34,497 bases of DNA, from the NCBI GenBank assembly GCA_902801255.1, contig CADCHO010000030.1, positions 1 through 34,497 on the forward strand, read 5' to 3'. Of this stretch, positions 7,532 to 15,564 are shown piece by piece. Within the stretch, counting starts at the first letter, position 1. The number at the start of each line of letters is the position of its first letter. Source of the DNA: an uncultured Eubacteriales bacterium (GTDB lineage Bacteria > Bacillota > Clostridia > Peptostreptococcales > Anaerovoracaceae). Position numbers and translations under genes: made by a program. The notes beneath the pieces are model-generated. The model saw nothing but the letters and a program-made list of their open reading frames with translations. It searched no databases and was not told where the DNA came from.

Positions 7532-8686
7532 TTATATATTGCTGAATCTGTATATGGTGGATGATGTGAACGTCTCGCCTTTTCTTAGTATGCAGCCCTC
7601 GCGTATATCAGGATCGATGCTGTTAATGGCGTTTGGTCTGAACTGCGTTTCAAGACAGACTGCGGCTCGTCTTCCATAGACTGCACCTTCCTTACCGGGC
7701 TCGTCCTTAAGGCCATTGGCCGTATAAACCTGCATGTCCGGCATATCGGTCAGGACAGTCATGCAGATACCGCTGTCTTCCGAATACAGTATGCCGGCCT
7801 CCTTTATAGTTCTCTCGCGCGATTCACGTGCTGAATCTCCAACTACGAAGTTGTGATCATAGCCGCCGCCGTATGCTATCTGCTCATTATTTGCATTTAT
7901 ATCCCTTCCGAGCATCTTATCTTCACGGAAGTCAAAAGGTGTATCGGCGACCGGTTCAGGCTCAGCCAGAGGAATAAGCCCTGCATCTACCGGAGTATAA
8001 TATTCGGCGTTTATCCTTGCCATATGGCCTGTCACTGTGCCGCTGTTATGCCCGTTGAGATTGAAATAGCTGTGGTTTGTGAAGCTTACCGGAGTATCCG
8101 CATCGCATACTGCACTGTAGTCTATTCTCAGCTTGCCGTTGCCCGGAAGCGAATAAGTGACTTCTATATGCATATTCCCCGGAAAGCCCTGATCTCCGTC
8201 CGGACTGTCAAGGCAGAACGTTATCATGTTATCATGCATTCCTCTCATGCCTCGGGAAGGATCCTTATCGGCTATGCTTTCTGATGCATATGCAGCCATG
8301 ATATCTCCGGATCTTACGCTGGTGAAGTCTATCTTGACCTCCCATAGCCTGTTTTTAAAGAAGTCCCTTCCGCCGTGCAGACAGTTCGCTCCGTTATTTG
8401 CAGTAAGCTCGTAGGTGCGACCATTCAGTTCAAATCCGGCTCCTGCAATACGGTTTGCGAAACGTCCGACTGAAGCTCCGATATGTCCGCTTCCGGTCTC
8501 ATATCCCGAGGCATCGTCATGGCCGAGAACAACATCACGCAACTCTCCTTTTCTGTCAGGCACGGCAAGACTTACCAGCGCTGCACCGTAATCAGTGACT
8601 GCAGCTCTCATGCCGTCGGGTGACTCAAGAATGTATAATCCTGCTGATCTGCCGTCTCCCAGCTTACCGAATCTTATGGATTTCAT
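7532..8686 (-). CDS. galM: Aldose 1-epimerase (galactose mutarotase)
   Basis: Interconverts alpha and beta anomers of glucose/galactose, feeding the Leloir pathway and glycolysis. 384 residues, beta-sandwich family. The substrate loop NGANCLHGG (98-106), the catalytic His205 in FTNHSYFNLNG and the catalytic base Glu346 in VCLETQFRPNAIN are all present. It is slightly longer than the usual 340-350 residues because of a loop at about 120-150 (GDIMAAYASESIADKDPSRG). The ATG at 8686 overlaps the kup stop by 4 bp (ATGA), with AAGGATAA before it, so translation is coupled to kup. No other galactose genes are in view; assignment to another hexose epimerase of the same superfamily is possible but less likely. 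Confidence 0.93.
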   Translation of the reverse strand: MKSIRFGKLGDGRSAGLYILESPDGMRAAVTDYGAALVSLAVPDRKGELRDVVLGHDDASGYETGSGHIGASVGRFANRIAGAGFELNGRTYELTANNGANCLHGGRDFFKNRLWEVKIDFTSVRSGDIMAAYASESIADKDPSRGMRGMHDNMITFCLDSPDGDQGFPGNMHIEVTYSLPGNGKLRIDYSAVCDADTPVSFTNHSYFNLNGHNSGTVTGHMARINAEYYTPVDAGLIPLAEPEPVADTPFDFREDKMLGRDINANNEQIAYGGGYDHNFVVGDSARESRERTIKEAGILYSEDSGICMTVLTDMPDMQVYTANGLKDEPGKEGAVYGRRAAVCLETQFRPNAINSIDPDIREGCILRKGETFTSSTIYRFSNI

Positions 8687-10704
8687 CTGCTTATCCTTTC
8701 AAGTCTTTCTTCTTCCTTCTGTTTCTTCGGAAGGAAGAGCGGTACGTACTCTATCAGCACTCGCGAAGTCTGAAGACCGAACCATCTGACAGGACTTCCC
8801 GCAAGTCTCCTGATCAAATACTTATTATGTATGAGGAAGTTATCAATTGGGGAAAGATCCCCCTCACCCGGCATCATCTTGCGGATCATACAGAACTTGA
8901 ATGATCCAACTTCAGACGGTCCGTATATCGAGTGCTCGCGGAACTGTTTAGGCAGTTCACCTGTTTTCAGAAGGTCCTGTACTATCTGTCTGAGATATAC
9001 GTTGACACTCTGCTTTACTTTAAATCCAAGTATGAGGTTGACACGGAAAATATAATCCGTTCCGAACGTTTCCACCTCATATTCTCTGTCGAACGGTTCA
9101 TGTGTTGTGTTTATACTGATGAACCAGTACGCATCAGCTTTCTTCGGATCCCTGTCGAGGATCGAATAAAGGATGTCACGGTCGATTTCTTCAAAGTCGT
9201 CTCCCTTTGCAATGTAAACAAGATTATTGCTTATGTACGGGATATCAGGATCATTCTGAAGTCCTTTTATATTGCTGAGATAGTCACGCATAGGAAGCTT
9301 TACCTTCTGCATGCGCTCTATCTGTGTTCCCCTGTACCAGCTGATCATGATCAGAAGTATAACCAGGGAAATAATGATTGCGACGTATCCTCCGATAGAG
9401 AACTTGCCCAGGCTGGATACGAAGAATACTCCTTCAAGCGAAGCAAACGTGATCGCAAACAGGATCGCTCCGATAATGCGCCGATGCAGAACACCTATGT
9501 AGACCGTGAAAAGAACAGTCATCATGAGCATGCTTATTGTGATAGCAAGACCGTATGCGTTCTCCATGCGCGATCCGCTTCTGAAGTACAGGATAACTGC
9601 CGCACATAATATCCACAGTATGTTGTTCACCAAAGGTATATATATCTGACCGTGAGTATCCGACGGATACCTGACATTCAGATGAGGCATCAGGTCAAGT
9701 GCTGCAGCCTCGTGCACCAGAGTATAGCTTCCGCTGATGAGTGCCTGGCTGGCGATAATGGCTGCCATGGCGCTGAGAATAATGGCTACCGGTCGCATGC
9801 CCTGAGGCAGCATCATGTAAAACGGATTGAGATCATGTATTGCAGCCATTTCAGGATTATTACGGTTCGCAAGTATCCAGACGCACTGTCCCATATAATT
9901 GAGTATCAGGCAGGCCTTTACAAACGGCCAGCTGCGCATGATGTTTTCTTTGCCCACATGACCCATATCAGTATAAAGTGCTTCAGCTCCTGTCGTACAG
10001 AGGAATACACTTCCGAGTATCATGAGTCCGGCTTTATTGCCAGGGCTGAAAAGCACCTTTACAGCATATATAGGGTTAAGCGCTCTGATAATCGTAAGGT
10101 CTCCAAGTGAAAGCCATATACCAGTCAGGCCAAGATACAGAAACCAGGTCAGCATCACAGGCCCGAACATTTTACCGATCGAGCTCGTGCCGCTTCGCTG
10201 GATCATGAAAAGAACACTTACAATGGTGAGCGTGATAACTATAACTACAAACTGTCCTTCCCCCAGGAGTCTGTTCATGAACGGTATGCTTCGCAGACCT
10301 TCTACAGCTGTAGTAACAGTAACAGCCGGAGTAAGCACTCCATCTGCGAGCATGGTGCAGCCGCCGATCATAGTAGGGATAATGAGCCATTTTCCATAAT
10401 CCCTGACCAGTGTATACAGTGCGAAAATACCTCCTTCACCGTGATTGTCTGCTTTCAGGGCGATGAGTACATGTTTGACAGTAGTGAGCAGAGTAATTGT
10501 CCAGATGACGAGTGACAGAGATCCGACAATGAAATCCGGATCGACATGCTGTATGCCACCGTTACCCTCCACGATCGACTTCATTACGTACATCGGAGAT
10601 GTTCCGATGTCGCCGTACACGATACCGATCGCAACAAGGATCATTCCCATACTGAATTTGCTATTCTTCTTCTCTTCTATTGGATCCTCTAATTGTTTTC
10701 TCAT
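8683..10704 (-). CDS. kup: KUP/HAK/KT-family potassium transporter
   Basis: 673-residue K+ uptake protein, probably K+/H+ symport. The first membrane segment carries the family hallmark GIVYGDIGTSPMYVMKSI (about 28-45), followed by LKADNHGEGGIFALYTLVR. About 12 hydrophobic segments extend to near residue 460, then a C-terminal cytosolic domain of about 200 residues (DFEEIDRDILYSILDRDPKKADAYWF onward). It begins at the ATG at 10704; the ribosome-binding site (ACAGGTTAAG) is weak. First gene of a two-gene unit with galM. I looked for a c-di-AMP (ydaO-type) riboswitch, common before clostridial K+ transporters, but the leader is only about 30 nt. Confidence 0.95.
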   Translation of the reverse strand: MRKQLEDPIEEKKNSKFSMGMILVAIGIVYGDIGTSPMYVMKSIVEGNGGIQHVDPDFIVGSLSLVIWTITLLTTVKHVLIALKADNHGEGGIFALYTLVRDYGKWLIIPTMIGGCTMLADGVLTPAVTVTTAVEGLRSIPFMNRLLGEGQFVVIVITLTIVSVLFMIQRSGTSSIGKMFGPVMLTWFLYLGLTGIWLSLGDLTIIRALNPIYAVKVLFSPGNKAGLMILGSVFLCTTGAEALYTDMGHVGKENIMRSWPFVKACLILNYMGQCVWILANRNNPEMAAIHDLNPFYMMLPQGMRPVAIILSAMAAIIASQALISGSYTLVHEAAALDLMPHLNVRYPSDTHGQIYIPLVNNILWILCAAVILYFRSGSRMENAYGLAITISMLMMTVLFTVYIGVLHRRIIGAILFAITFASLEGVFFVSSLGKFSIGGYVAIIISLVILLIMISWYRGTQIERMQKVKLPMRDYLSNIKGLQNDPDIPYISNNLVYIAKGDDFEEIDRDILYSILDRDPKKADAYWFISINTTHEPFDREYEVETFGTDYIFRVNLILGFKVKQSVNVYLRQIVQDLLKTGELPKQFREHSIYGPSEVGSFKFCMIRKMMPGEGDLSPIDNFLIHNKYLIRRLAGSPVRWFGLQTSRVLIEYVPLFLPKKQKEEERLERISR

Positions 10705-10741
10705 AGTCTTAACCTGTAATCAAAATGTTTTGTATTAGTTG

Positions 10742-10750
10742 ATTGTAGCA
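10742..10750 (-). promoter_or_regulatory. Extended -10 promoter of kup-galM
   Basis: Minus strand TGC-TACAAT (TG-n extended -10; hexamer 10742-10747) with no convincing -35. Start near 10735 gives a leader of about 30 nt. Confidence 0.4.
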
Positions 10751-10769
10751 CAGTATTGATTTAGCTGGT

Positions 10770-11933
10770 CTATTTTTTGTCTTTTGTCTTATATGTGACA
10801 AACAGTTTTTGGTATTTAATAGCGTGATAATGTTCGCCGGTTATGGCGAGATGTCTCTTCTTATAAGTGAAAACCAGAGTTTTTCCGTAATAGAGCATAT
10901 CCATTCCGCTGATGTCTTCAAAGCAGAATATGTCATCTCCTATTTCCAGTCTGTCCTTAAAACCCTTTAATTCACCCGAAGTTAAATCCACACGGCTGTG
11001 ATCCGGAAGAACCTCATACAGCACCACATCGTTATCGCTAAAAACAGGTTTTTCACCTTCAAAGTCTTTTATATATCTGCTGGTTTCTTTTTCTGACCAG
11101 ACGCCCCAGTCATATACGCTGTCAAATCTGAGGCTTTCACCCTTCAGGAATCCTTCCTGTGTGTAAATGCCGTGCTGCCCGCACTCAGTGCAGCAGAATC
11201 TGTCATCTTCAGTGACCATTGAATCAAAAGCTCCGCAGCATGAACATTTCACAAGATAATTCTCCAGACCTTCAGCAAGCCTCTTGCCCTTATATTTGTA
11301 CATGTTGCGGCGCTGAGTCTCATACGCGTTCTCGTATATATCCCTGTTGATGCAGTCAGTGAGCTCATCCCTGCTCATGCTTTTAACTTCATCCGATGAA
11401 TAGATATTGACTATATGCCCTTTCATAGGTCCGGTCCTGGTAGTATACGCCCATCTTGGGGCTACGAAGTAACCGCCTTCTATGTGATACGTTGCGAGTG
11501 CACAGCCTGCCATCTTTACCAGTTTGGCAATGCCGCTGTCAAGCCTGATCGTCTCTCCGTTGAAGGATCTGCTCCCTTCCGGAAATATCATGACATTGTG
11601 GCCCGCCTTGATCCTTCTTATGACCTCACGCATCGTATCTATGGAAGGTGCCCCTTTGTACGTAAAGATGGGATCCTGGGCCCACTTCATCTTAGGACCG
11701 GCTTTTGTCCTGAGAAGATGTTCACCGGCAACATAATACATGTGCTCAGAAAAAGCGCCTGCAACCATAAGCATATCAACTTCCGTGAGATGATTAGCCA
11801 CTACTATGTACGGCTCGTCCTTTTTGCTTATTCTGTCCGTACTGAATCCATACTTGCGGAGAATGAGCGGAACCAGGCTTCCCACCGTCTTATATATTAA
11901 TTTGTATCTGAATCTGATGCGGCTTTTATCCAC
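10770..11933 (-). CDS. PlsC-like lysophospholipid acyltransferase with C-terminal zinc ribbon
   Basis: 387 residues. The N-terminal half is a membrane-associated glycerolipid acyltransferase: the catalytic H-x4-D is NHLTEVD (His48, Asp53), the acceptor-site motif is FPEGSRSF (117-124), and a third block follows at about 150-160. Instead of ending near 250 residues as typical PlsC proteins do, it continues with a zinc ribbon (Cys230-x2-Cys233, Cys248-x2-Cys251) and a further domain of about 130 residues that I do not recognise. I prefer the GTG start at 11933 because GGAGG lies 9 nt before it; an ATG at 11951 in the same frame has no ribosome-binding site. It overlaps the upstream SDR gene by 8 bp (26 bp with the ATG), so the two are co-translated. 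Acyl donor and acceptor are unknown. Confidence 0.85.
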   Translation of the reverse strand: MDKSRIRFRYKLIYKTVGSLVPLILRKYGFSTDRISKKDEPYIVVANHLTEVDMLMVAGAFSEHMYYVAGEHLLRTKAGPKMKWAQDPIFTYKGAPSIDTMREVIRRIKAGHNVMIFPEGSRSFNGETIRLDSGIAKLVKMAGCALATYHIEGGYFVAPRWAYTTRTGPMKGHIVNIYSSDEVKSMSRDELTDCINRDIYENAYETQRRNMYKYKGKRLAEGLENYLVKCSCCGAFDSMVTEDDRFCCTECGQHGIYTQEGFLKGESLRFDSVYDWGVWSEKETSRYIKDFEGEKPVFSDNDVVLYEVLPDHSRVDLTSGELKGFKDRLEIGDDIFCFEDISGMDMLYYGKTLVFTYKKRHLAITGEHYHAIKYQKLFVTYKTKDKK

Positions 11934-12921
11934 GCATATAGTCCTCCGCATACTTTTTTATCATTTCACTGAGGCTTACCTTAGGCTCATACCCCAATTC
12001 TCTCCTCGCCTTTTCAATGCTGAATATCTGGCTGCGTCCCAGAGTGCATACGTTGATGCGCGTGAGAGGCGGAGCTTTATCATAAATTTTCAGCAGCTTC
12101 CAGACTGTTTCGAGCAGGCCTGCTGCTGCGTAAACCGGAATGAACGGCAGCCTTATATATCTTGCTTTTGTGCCAAGTGCAGTAAACATTTCTTCAGCAA
12201 GTTCAGTTACGAGCTTAGGCTCCCCGTTTGTAATATTGTATGCCTGTCCGAGAGCCTCATCTTTTTCCATACAAAGTCTGAGTGCGAGCGCAGCGTTTTC
12301 GGCACATACCAGATCTACCATCACCTTTCCTTTCTGAAAAAGCGGTATCCCTATCTGCCTGTTGACATTAATGAGTACAGGCAGCATGTTTTTGTCACCG
12401 ATCCCGGTTATCCCCCGTGGTCTGATAATTGAGTAAGGGACTCTGTCCTGCCCTCTCACCAGCTTTTCTGCAATTAGTTTGCTCTCAATGTAGTAGTTGA
12501 GTCTGTTTTTTTCGTTCTGGTCCTCTTCCGTTATGTTTAGATTGTTCTTCAGTGCATGAGCGCTCGGTGACGAAGTGTGCACAAGACGCTTTATATTATG
12601 CTTAGCACAGGCTTCCAGCACATTCCGGGTGCCTTCAACGTTCGTCCTTATGTATTCACTTCGTCTGCCCCATCCCTTCAGCAGTGCACCGCAATGAATT
12701 ACATAGTCCATGCCCTCACATGCACATTCTATCTCTTCAGGATTGCAGAAATCTCCTTTAAAGATCTCAATCCGGCTGTCATCATATTCTTCAGTGAGCT
12801 TCAGAAGCTTTTCGGCATCACGTCCGAATGCTCTTACATGATATCCGTTGTCTATCAGTTCTCTGACAGTGTGACTGCCCAAAAGGCCGTATGCTCCGGT
12901 TACAAGTACGTTTTCATTCAT
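11926..12921 (-). CDS. Extended SDR, NAD-dependent epimerase/dehydratase family
   Basis: 331 residues, Rossmann fold. The cofactor motif is TGAYGLLG (GxxGxxG, 9-15), the acidic-end strand comes later, and the active site is Ser117/118 with Tyr144-x3-Lys148 (YIESK). It resembles the 3-beta-hydroxysteroid dehydrogenase/isomerase and dihydroflavonol reductase branch of extended SDRs, in which the substrate is a hydroxy/keto group on a lipid, sterol or sugar. Tight overlap with an acyltransferase suggests a lipid substrate, but this is inference. No signal peptide. The ribosome-binding site AAGAAAGA is weak. First gene of a two-gene operon with an extended -10 promoter 40 bp upstream. Confidence 0.88.
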   Translation of the reverse strand: MNENVLVTGAYGLLGSHTVRELIDNGYHVRAFGRDAEKLLKLTEEYDDSRIEIFKGDFCNPEEIECACEGMDYVIHCGALLKGWGRRSEYIRTNVEGTRNVLEACAKHNIKRLVHTSSPSAHALKNNLNITEEDQNEKNRLNYYIESKLIAEKLVRGQDRVPYSIIRPRGITGIGDKNMLPVLINVNRQIGIPLFQKGKVMVDLVCAENAALALRLCMEKDEALGQAYNITNGEPKLVTELAEEMFTALGTKARYIRLPFIPVYAAAGLLETVWKLLKIYDKAPPLTRINVCTLGRSQIFSIEKARRELGYEPKVSLSEMIKKYAEDYMRG

Positions 12922-12961
12922 ATCATTCTTTCTTGAATAGTTTTGTTATATATATGTAGCT

Positions 12962-12970
12962 ATTATACCA
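12962..12970 (-). promoter_or_regulatory. Extended -10 promoter of the SDR-acyltransferase operon
   Basis: Minus strand TGG-TATAAT (hexamer 12962-12967), a perfect extended -10; the -35 position reads GAGCTG. Predicted leader is about 34 nt. Confidence 0.5.
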
Positions 12971-12996
12971 TACCACCGGGATTCCAGCTCCAACTG

Positions 12997-13028
12997 AAAG
13001 CACCCACACGCAAGTGTGGGTGCTTTTT
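12997..13028. terminator. Very strong hairpin after hppA
   Basis: Perfect 13-bp stem AAAGCACCCACAC (12997-13009) / GTGTGGGTGCTTT (13014-13026) with a GCAA loop. It lies just after the hppA stop and should end that minus-strand transcript. However, the better U tract (T5, 13024-13028) faces the plus strand; on the minus strand only UUU follows. Confidence 0.75.
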
Positions 13029-13047
13029 AATCCATACACGTATCGCC

Positions 13048-15165
13048 TTACAGGAGGCTTACAGAAGCAATCAGTCCTGCAAATACAATGGATACCATCG
13101 ATACCAGCTTGATCAGGATGTTGATGGAAGGGCCGGATGTATCCTTGAACGGGTCGCCTATGGTATCGCCGACAACAGCAGCCTTGTGGTTGTCGCTGCC
13201 CTTGCCGCCGAAGTGACCAGCCTCAATGTACTTCTTAGCATTATCCCAGGCACCGCCCGAGTTAGCCATGAAGATAGCCATTATGAATCCGGAGACTGTA
13301 GCTCCGCAAAGCATTCCGACTACTCCGAGTCCGCCGAGTATAAGACCTGTAACGATAGGAGCTGCGATACCTACGCATGCAGGAAGGATCATCTCCTTGA
13401 GGGAAGCCTTTGAGCAAAGGTCTACGCAGCGGGCGTAATCCGCAGTTGCTGTGCCTTCCATGAGTCCAGGGATCTCCTTGAACTGACGTCTAACCTCAAG
13501 CACTACGCTCTGGGCCGCTCTGTTAACAGCGCCCATCGTGAGTGATGAGAAGAGGAACGGCAGGCAAGCTCCGATAAAGAGTCCTACGAGGACCTTAGGG
13601 TCGAGCAGATTGAGCTGCAGATCCTGTCCATCCGGCATGTAAACGAGCAGCTTTTCTTTGAAGTTTGCGATAAGAGCAAGAGCTGTCATTCCTGCGGAAC
13701 CGATAGCAAAGCCCTTTCCTGTTGCAGCTGTTGTGTTGCCGAGTGAGTCAAGAGCGTCTGTTCTCTCACGGACTTCAGGAGGAAGTCCTGCCATCTCAGC
13801 GATTCCTCCGGCATTGTCAGCTACAGGGCCATATGCGTCTGTTGCAAGCGTGATTCCGAGAGTTGAAAGCATTCCGACAGCTGCGAGTGAGATACCGTAG
13901 AGTCCGATGCTCGATGGTGCTACATCTACTGGGCACATGCCTGAGCAGTAGTAAGCAATGATGATAGCAGCTCCGACGATAAGAATCGGGAGTGTTGTGG
14001 ACATCATTCCTGTTCCGAGTCCGCTGATGATGAGTGTCGCAGTACCTGTCTGTGAAGATTCGGCGATCTTCTGTGTTGGTTTATATGTATCCGAAGTATA
14101 GTATTCTGTGCAGAGTCCGATCAGCACTCCTGCGAGAAGTCCTGCTATGATAGCCAGATAGAGCCCGTAGAACTCGATTCCAAAGAGCCACCATACGAGA
14201 ACGAATGAGAATACTGCAGTAGCTATAGCCGAGAAGTTGGTTCCGCGGCGCAGAGCAGCAAGCAGATTCTTCTGACTTGCGCCTTCTTTTGTCTGTACAA
14301 AGAACGAACCGATGACGGAGAAGACTACTCCGACAGCTGCCATCAGAAGAGGCAATGCTACCGATTTTACACCGAGTCCGCTTGCATAGAATGCGATGGC
14401 TCCGAGAGCGCATGTCGATACCATTGATCCTACATACGACTCATAGAGGTCAGCTCCCATACCGGCAACGTCACCGACGTTGTCTCCTACATTATCTGCG
14501 ATAACAGCAGGGTTGCGTGGGTCATCCTCCGGAATACCGGCTTCTACCTTACCTACAAGGTCAGCTCCTACGTCAGCAGCCTTTGTGAAGATACCGCCGC
14601 CGACACGGGCGAACAGAGCCATTGAAGAAGCTCCCATTCCGAATGTGACCATCGCAGCAGTGATGTTCTCGAGTGTTTCATGGAATACGAGGTCGAGCAG
14701 CGCATACCAGAGTGAAATGTCGAGAAGACCGAGACCTACTACTGTGAATCCCATTACCGAGCCGGCTGAAAACGCAACTCTCAGCCCTTTATTAAGGCTC
14801 TGCTGAGCAGCGCAGGCTGTACGGTCGTTTGCTCTTGTAGCAATGCTCATTCCGATGTAACCGGAGAGACCAGAGAAAAAGCCTCCTGTAATGAACGCGA
14901 ACGGTACATACCATGTCAGCTTGTGTGCGGCTGCCATTCCGCAGAGTACGCAGAACATGACGATGAAGAAGATTATTACCGTGCGATACTGGCGTTTCAG
15001 GAAAGCAGCCGCTCCTGTACGTACGAAGCGCGAGATCTCTTTCATCCTGTCTGTACCTTCATCTGAGTTCAGAACTTTCTTTGCCTGTAAATAGGCAAAG
15101 ACCAGAGCACAGATAGAAGCAAACAGACTGATCCAATACAGATGTGATAACAGATAGTCTTGCAT
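13048..15165 (-). CDS. hppA: Membrane-bound pyrophosphatase, K+-dependent type (ion-pumping)
   Basis: 705-residue integral membrane enzyme that hydrolyses PPi and pumps H+ and/or Na+ outward. About 16 hydrophobic segments. Signature loops are all present: [36 protein letters not shown], and the C-terminal [21 protein letters not shown]. The determinant [16 protein letters not shown] has Ala where K+-independent enzymes have Lys, so this is the K+-dependent subfamily (established for the family). Sequence alone does not settle H+ versus Na+. I chose the ATG at 15165 (MQDYLLSH) because AAGGAGG lies 8 nt before it; the frame could begin at 15240 but that lacks a site. It is monocistronic, with promoters at 15270-15298 and perhaps 15338-15365. 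Confidence 0.95.
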   Translation of the reverse strand: MQDYLLSHLYWISLFASICALVFAYLQAKKVLNSDEGTDRMKEISRFVRTGAAAFLKRQYRTVIIFFIVMFCVLCGMAAAHKLTWYVPFAFITGGFFSGLSGYIGMSIATRANDRTACAAQQSLNKGLRVAFSAGSVMGFTVVGLGLLDISLWYALLDLVFHETLENITAAMVTFGMGASSMALFARVGGGIFTKAADVGADLVGKVEAGIPEDDPRNPAVIADNVGDNVGDVAGMGADLYESYVGSMVSTCALGAIAFYASGLGVKSVALPLLMAAVGVVFSVIGSFFVQTKEGASQKNLLAALRRGTNFSAIATAVFSFVLVWWLFGIEFYGLYLAIIAGLLAGVLIGLCTEYYTSDTYKPTQKIAESSQTGTATLIISGLGTGMMSTTLPILIVGAAIIIAYYCSGMCPVDVAPSSIGLYGISLAAVGMLSTLGITLATDAYGPVADNAGGIAEMAGLPPEVRERTDALDSLGNTTAATGKGFAIGSAGMTALALIANFKEKLLVYMPDGQDLQLNLLDPKVLVGLFIGACLPFLFSSLTMGAVNRAAQSVVLEVRRQFKEIPGLMEGTATADYARCVDLCSKASLKEMILPACVGIAAPIVTGLILGGLGVVGMLCGATVSGFIMAIFMANSGGAWDNAKKYIEAGHFGGKGSDNHKAAVVGDTIGDPFKDTSGPSINILIKLVSMVSIVFAGLIASVSLL

Positions 15166-15269
15166 ATTAATTGCCTCCTTATATAACTCCACAAAGCAAT
15201 TGTTTGCTGTTCCATATCGTAACAGTTCTGAATTATACAAGCGGTCTGAAAACCAGACCCTTTGGAATG

Positions 15270-15298
15270 ATTATATACTCAGGTAATCTTGTTCTCAA
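15270..15298 (-). promoter_or_regulatory. Main hppA promoter
   Basis: Minus strand TTGAGA (15293-15298), 17 bp, TATAAT (15270-15275). Start near 15263, leader about 98 nt, beginning almost at once with the 6-bp hairpin 15243-15259, which may protect the 5' end. Confidence 0.62.
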
Positions 15299-15337
15299 TA
15301 AAAAACAATGTATTGCTTTGTTTTTCCTTGCATCTTC

Positions 15338-15365
15338 AGTATAGCAGATTGCTTGAAAAATACAA
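15338..15365 (-). promoter_or_regulatory. Possible upstream hppA promoter
   Basis: Minus strand TTGTAT (15360-15365), 16 bp, extended -10 TGC-TATACT (hexamer 15338-15343). Would give a leader of about 165 nt. Confidence 0.35.
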
Positions 15366-15484
15366 CGAAGCGTGGCTTAAATCTTGTTTTTTTGACAATA
15401 ATTTTAAAGCTTTTTTGTTTTCAAAAACAAACAAGCTACATTTATTTGCAACAGGATTCAATCTGATTGCCTTAGTGAATCAAT

Positions 15485-15526
15485 AAAACACACCTGTAAA
15501 AAAACATTGCTCTGCAGGTGTGTTTT
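15485..15526 (-). terminator. ppdK terminator
   Basis: 12-bp arms AAAACACACCTG (15485-15496) and CAGGTGTGTTTT (15515-15526) with an 18-nt loop. The minus-strand transcript ends in UUUUAUUG. It lies about 40 bp after the ppdK stop. Confidence 0.75.
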
Positions 15527-15564
15527 GTTTCCATATTATTCCGGTTTTATCCCGGAAGCTTTTA

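Larger units (their letters stand above)
15166..15564. other. Leader and promoter region between ppdK and hppA
   Basis: 399 bp, very AT-rich, no credible gene. Reading in the minus direction it holds the ppdK terminator (15485-15526) and an AT-rich near-perfect hairpin at about 15408-15436 (AGCTTTTTTGTTTT / AAAAACAAACAAGCT). It then holds two candidate hppA promoters and the inverted repeat GGTCTG-AAAAC-CAGACC (15243-15259), which would sit at the very 5' end of the mRNA from the proximal promoter. A second TATAAT (minus, 15232-15237) lies downstream with a poor -35. Confidence 0.5.

Noticed and set aside
8932-9609. 225-codon open frame on the plus strand
   Set aside because: Antisense to the C-terminal part of kup; shadow of a membrane protein gene.
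10705-10769. c-di-AMP (ydaO-type) riboswitch before kup
   Set aside because: Only about 30 nt of leader lies between the extended -10 and the ATG; far too short for the aptamer.
15289-15486. 65-codon frame in the hppA leader region
   Set aside because: Starts with TTG, no ribosome-binding site, runs through AT-rich promoter sequence; low-complexity product.
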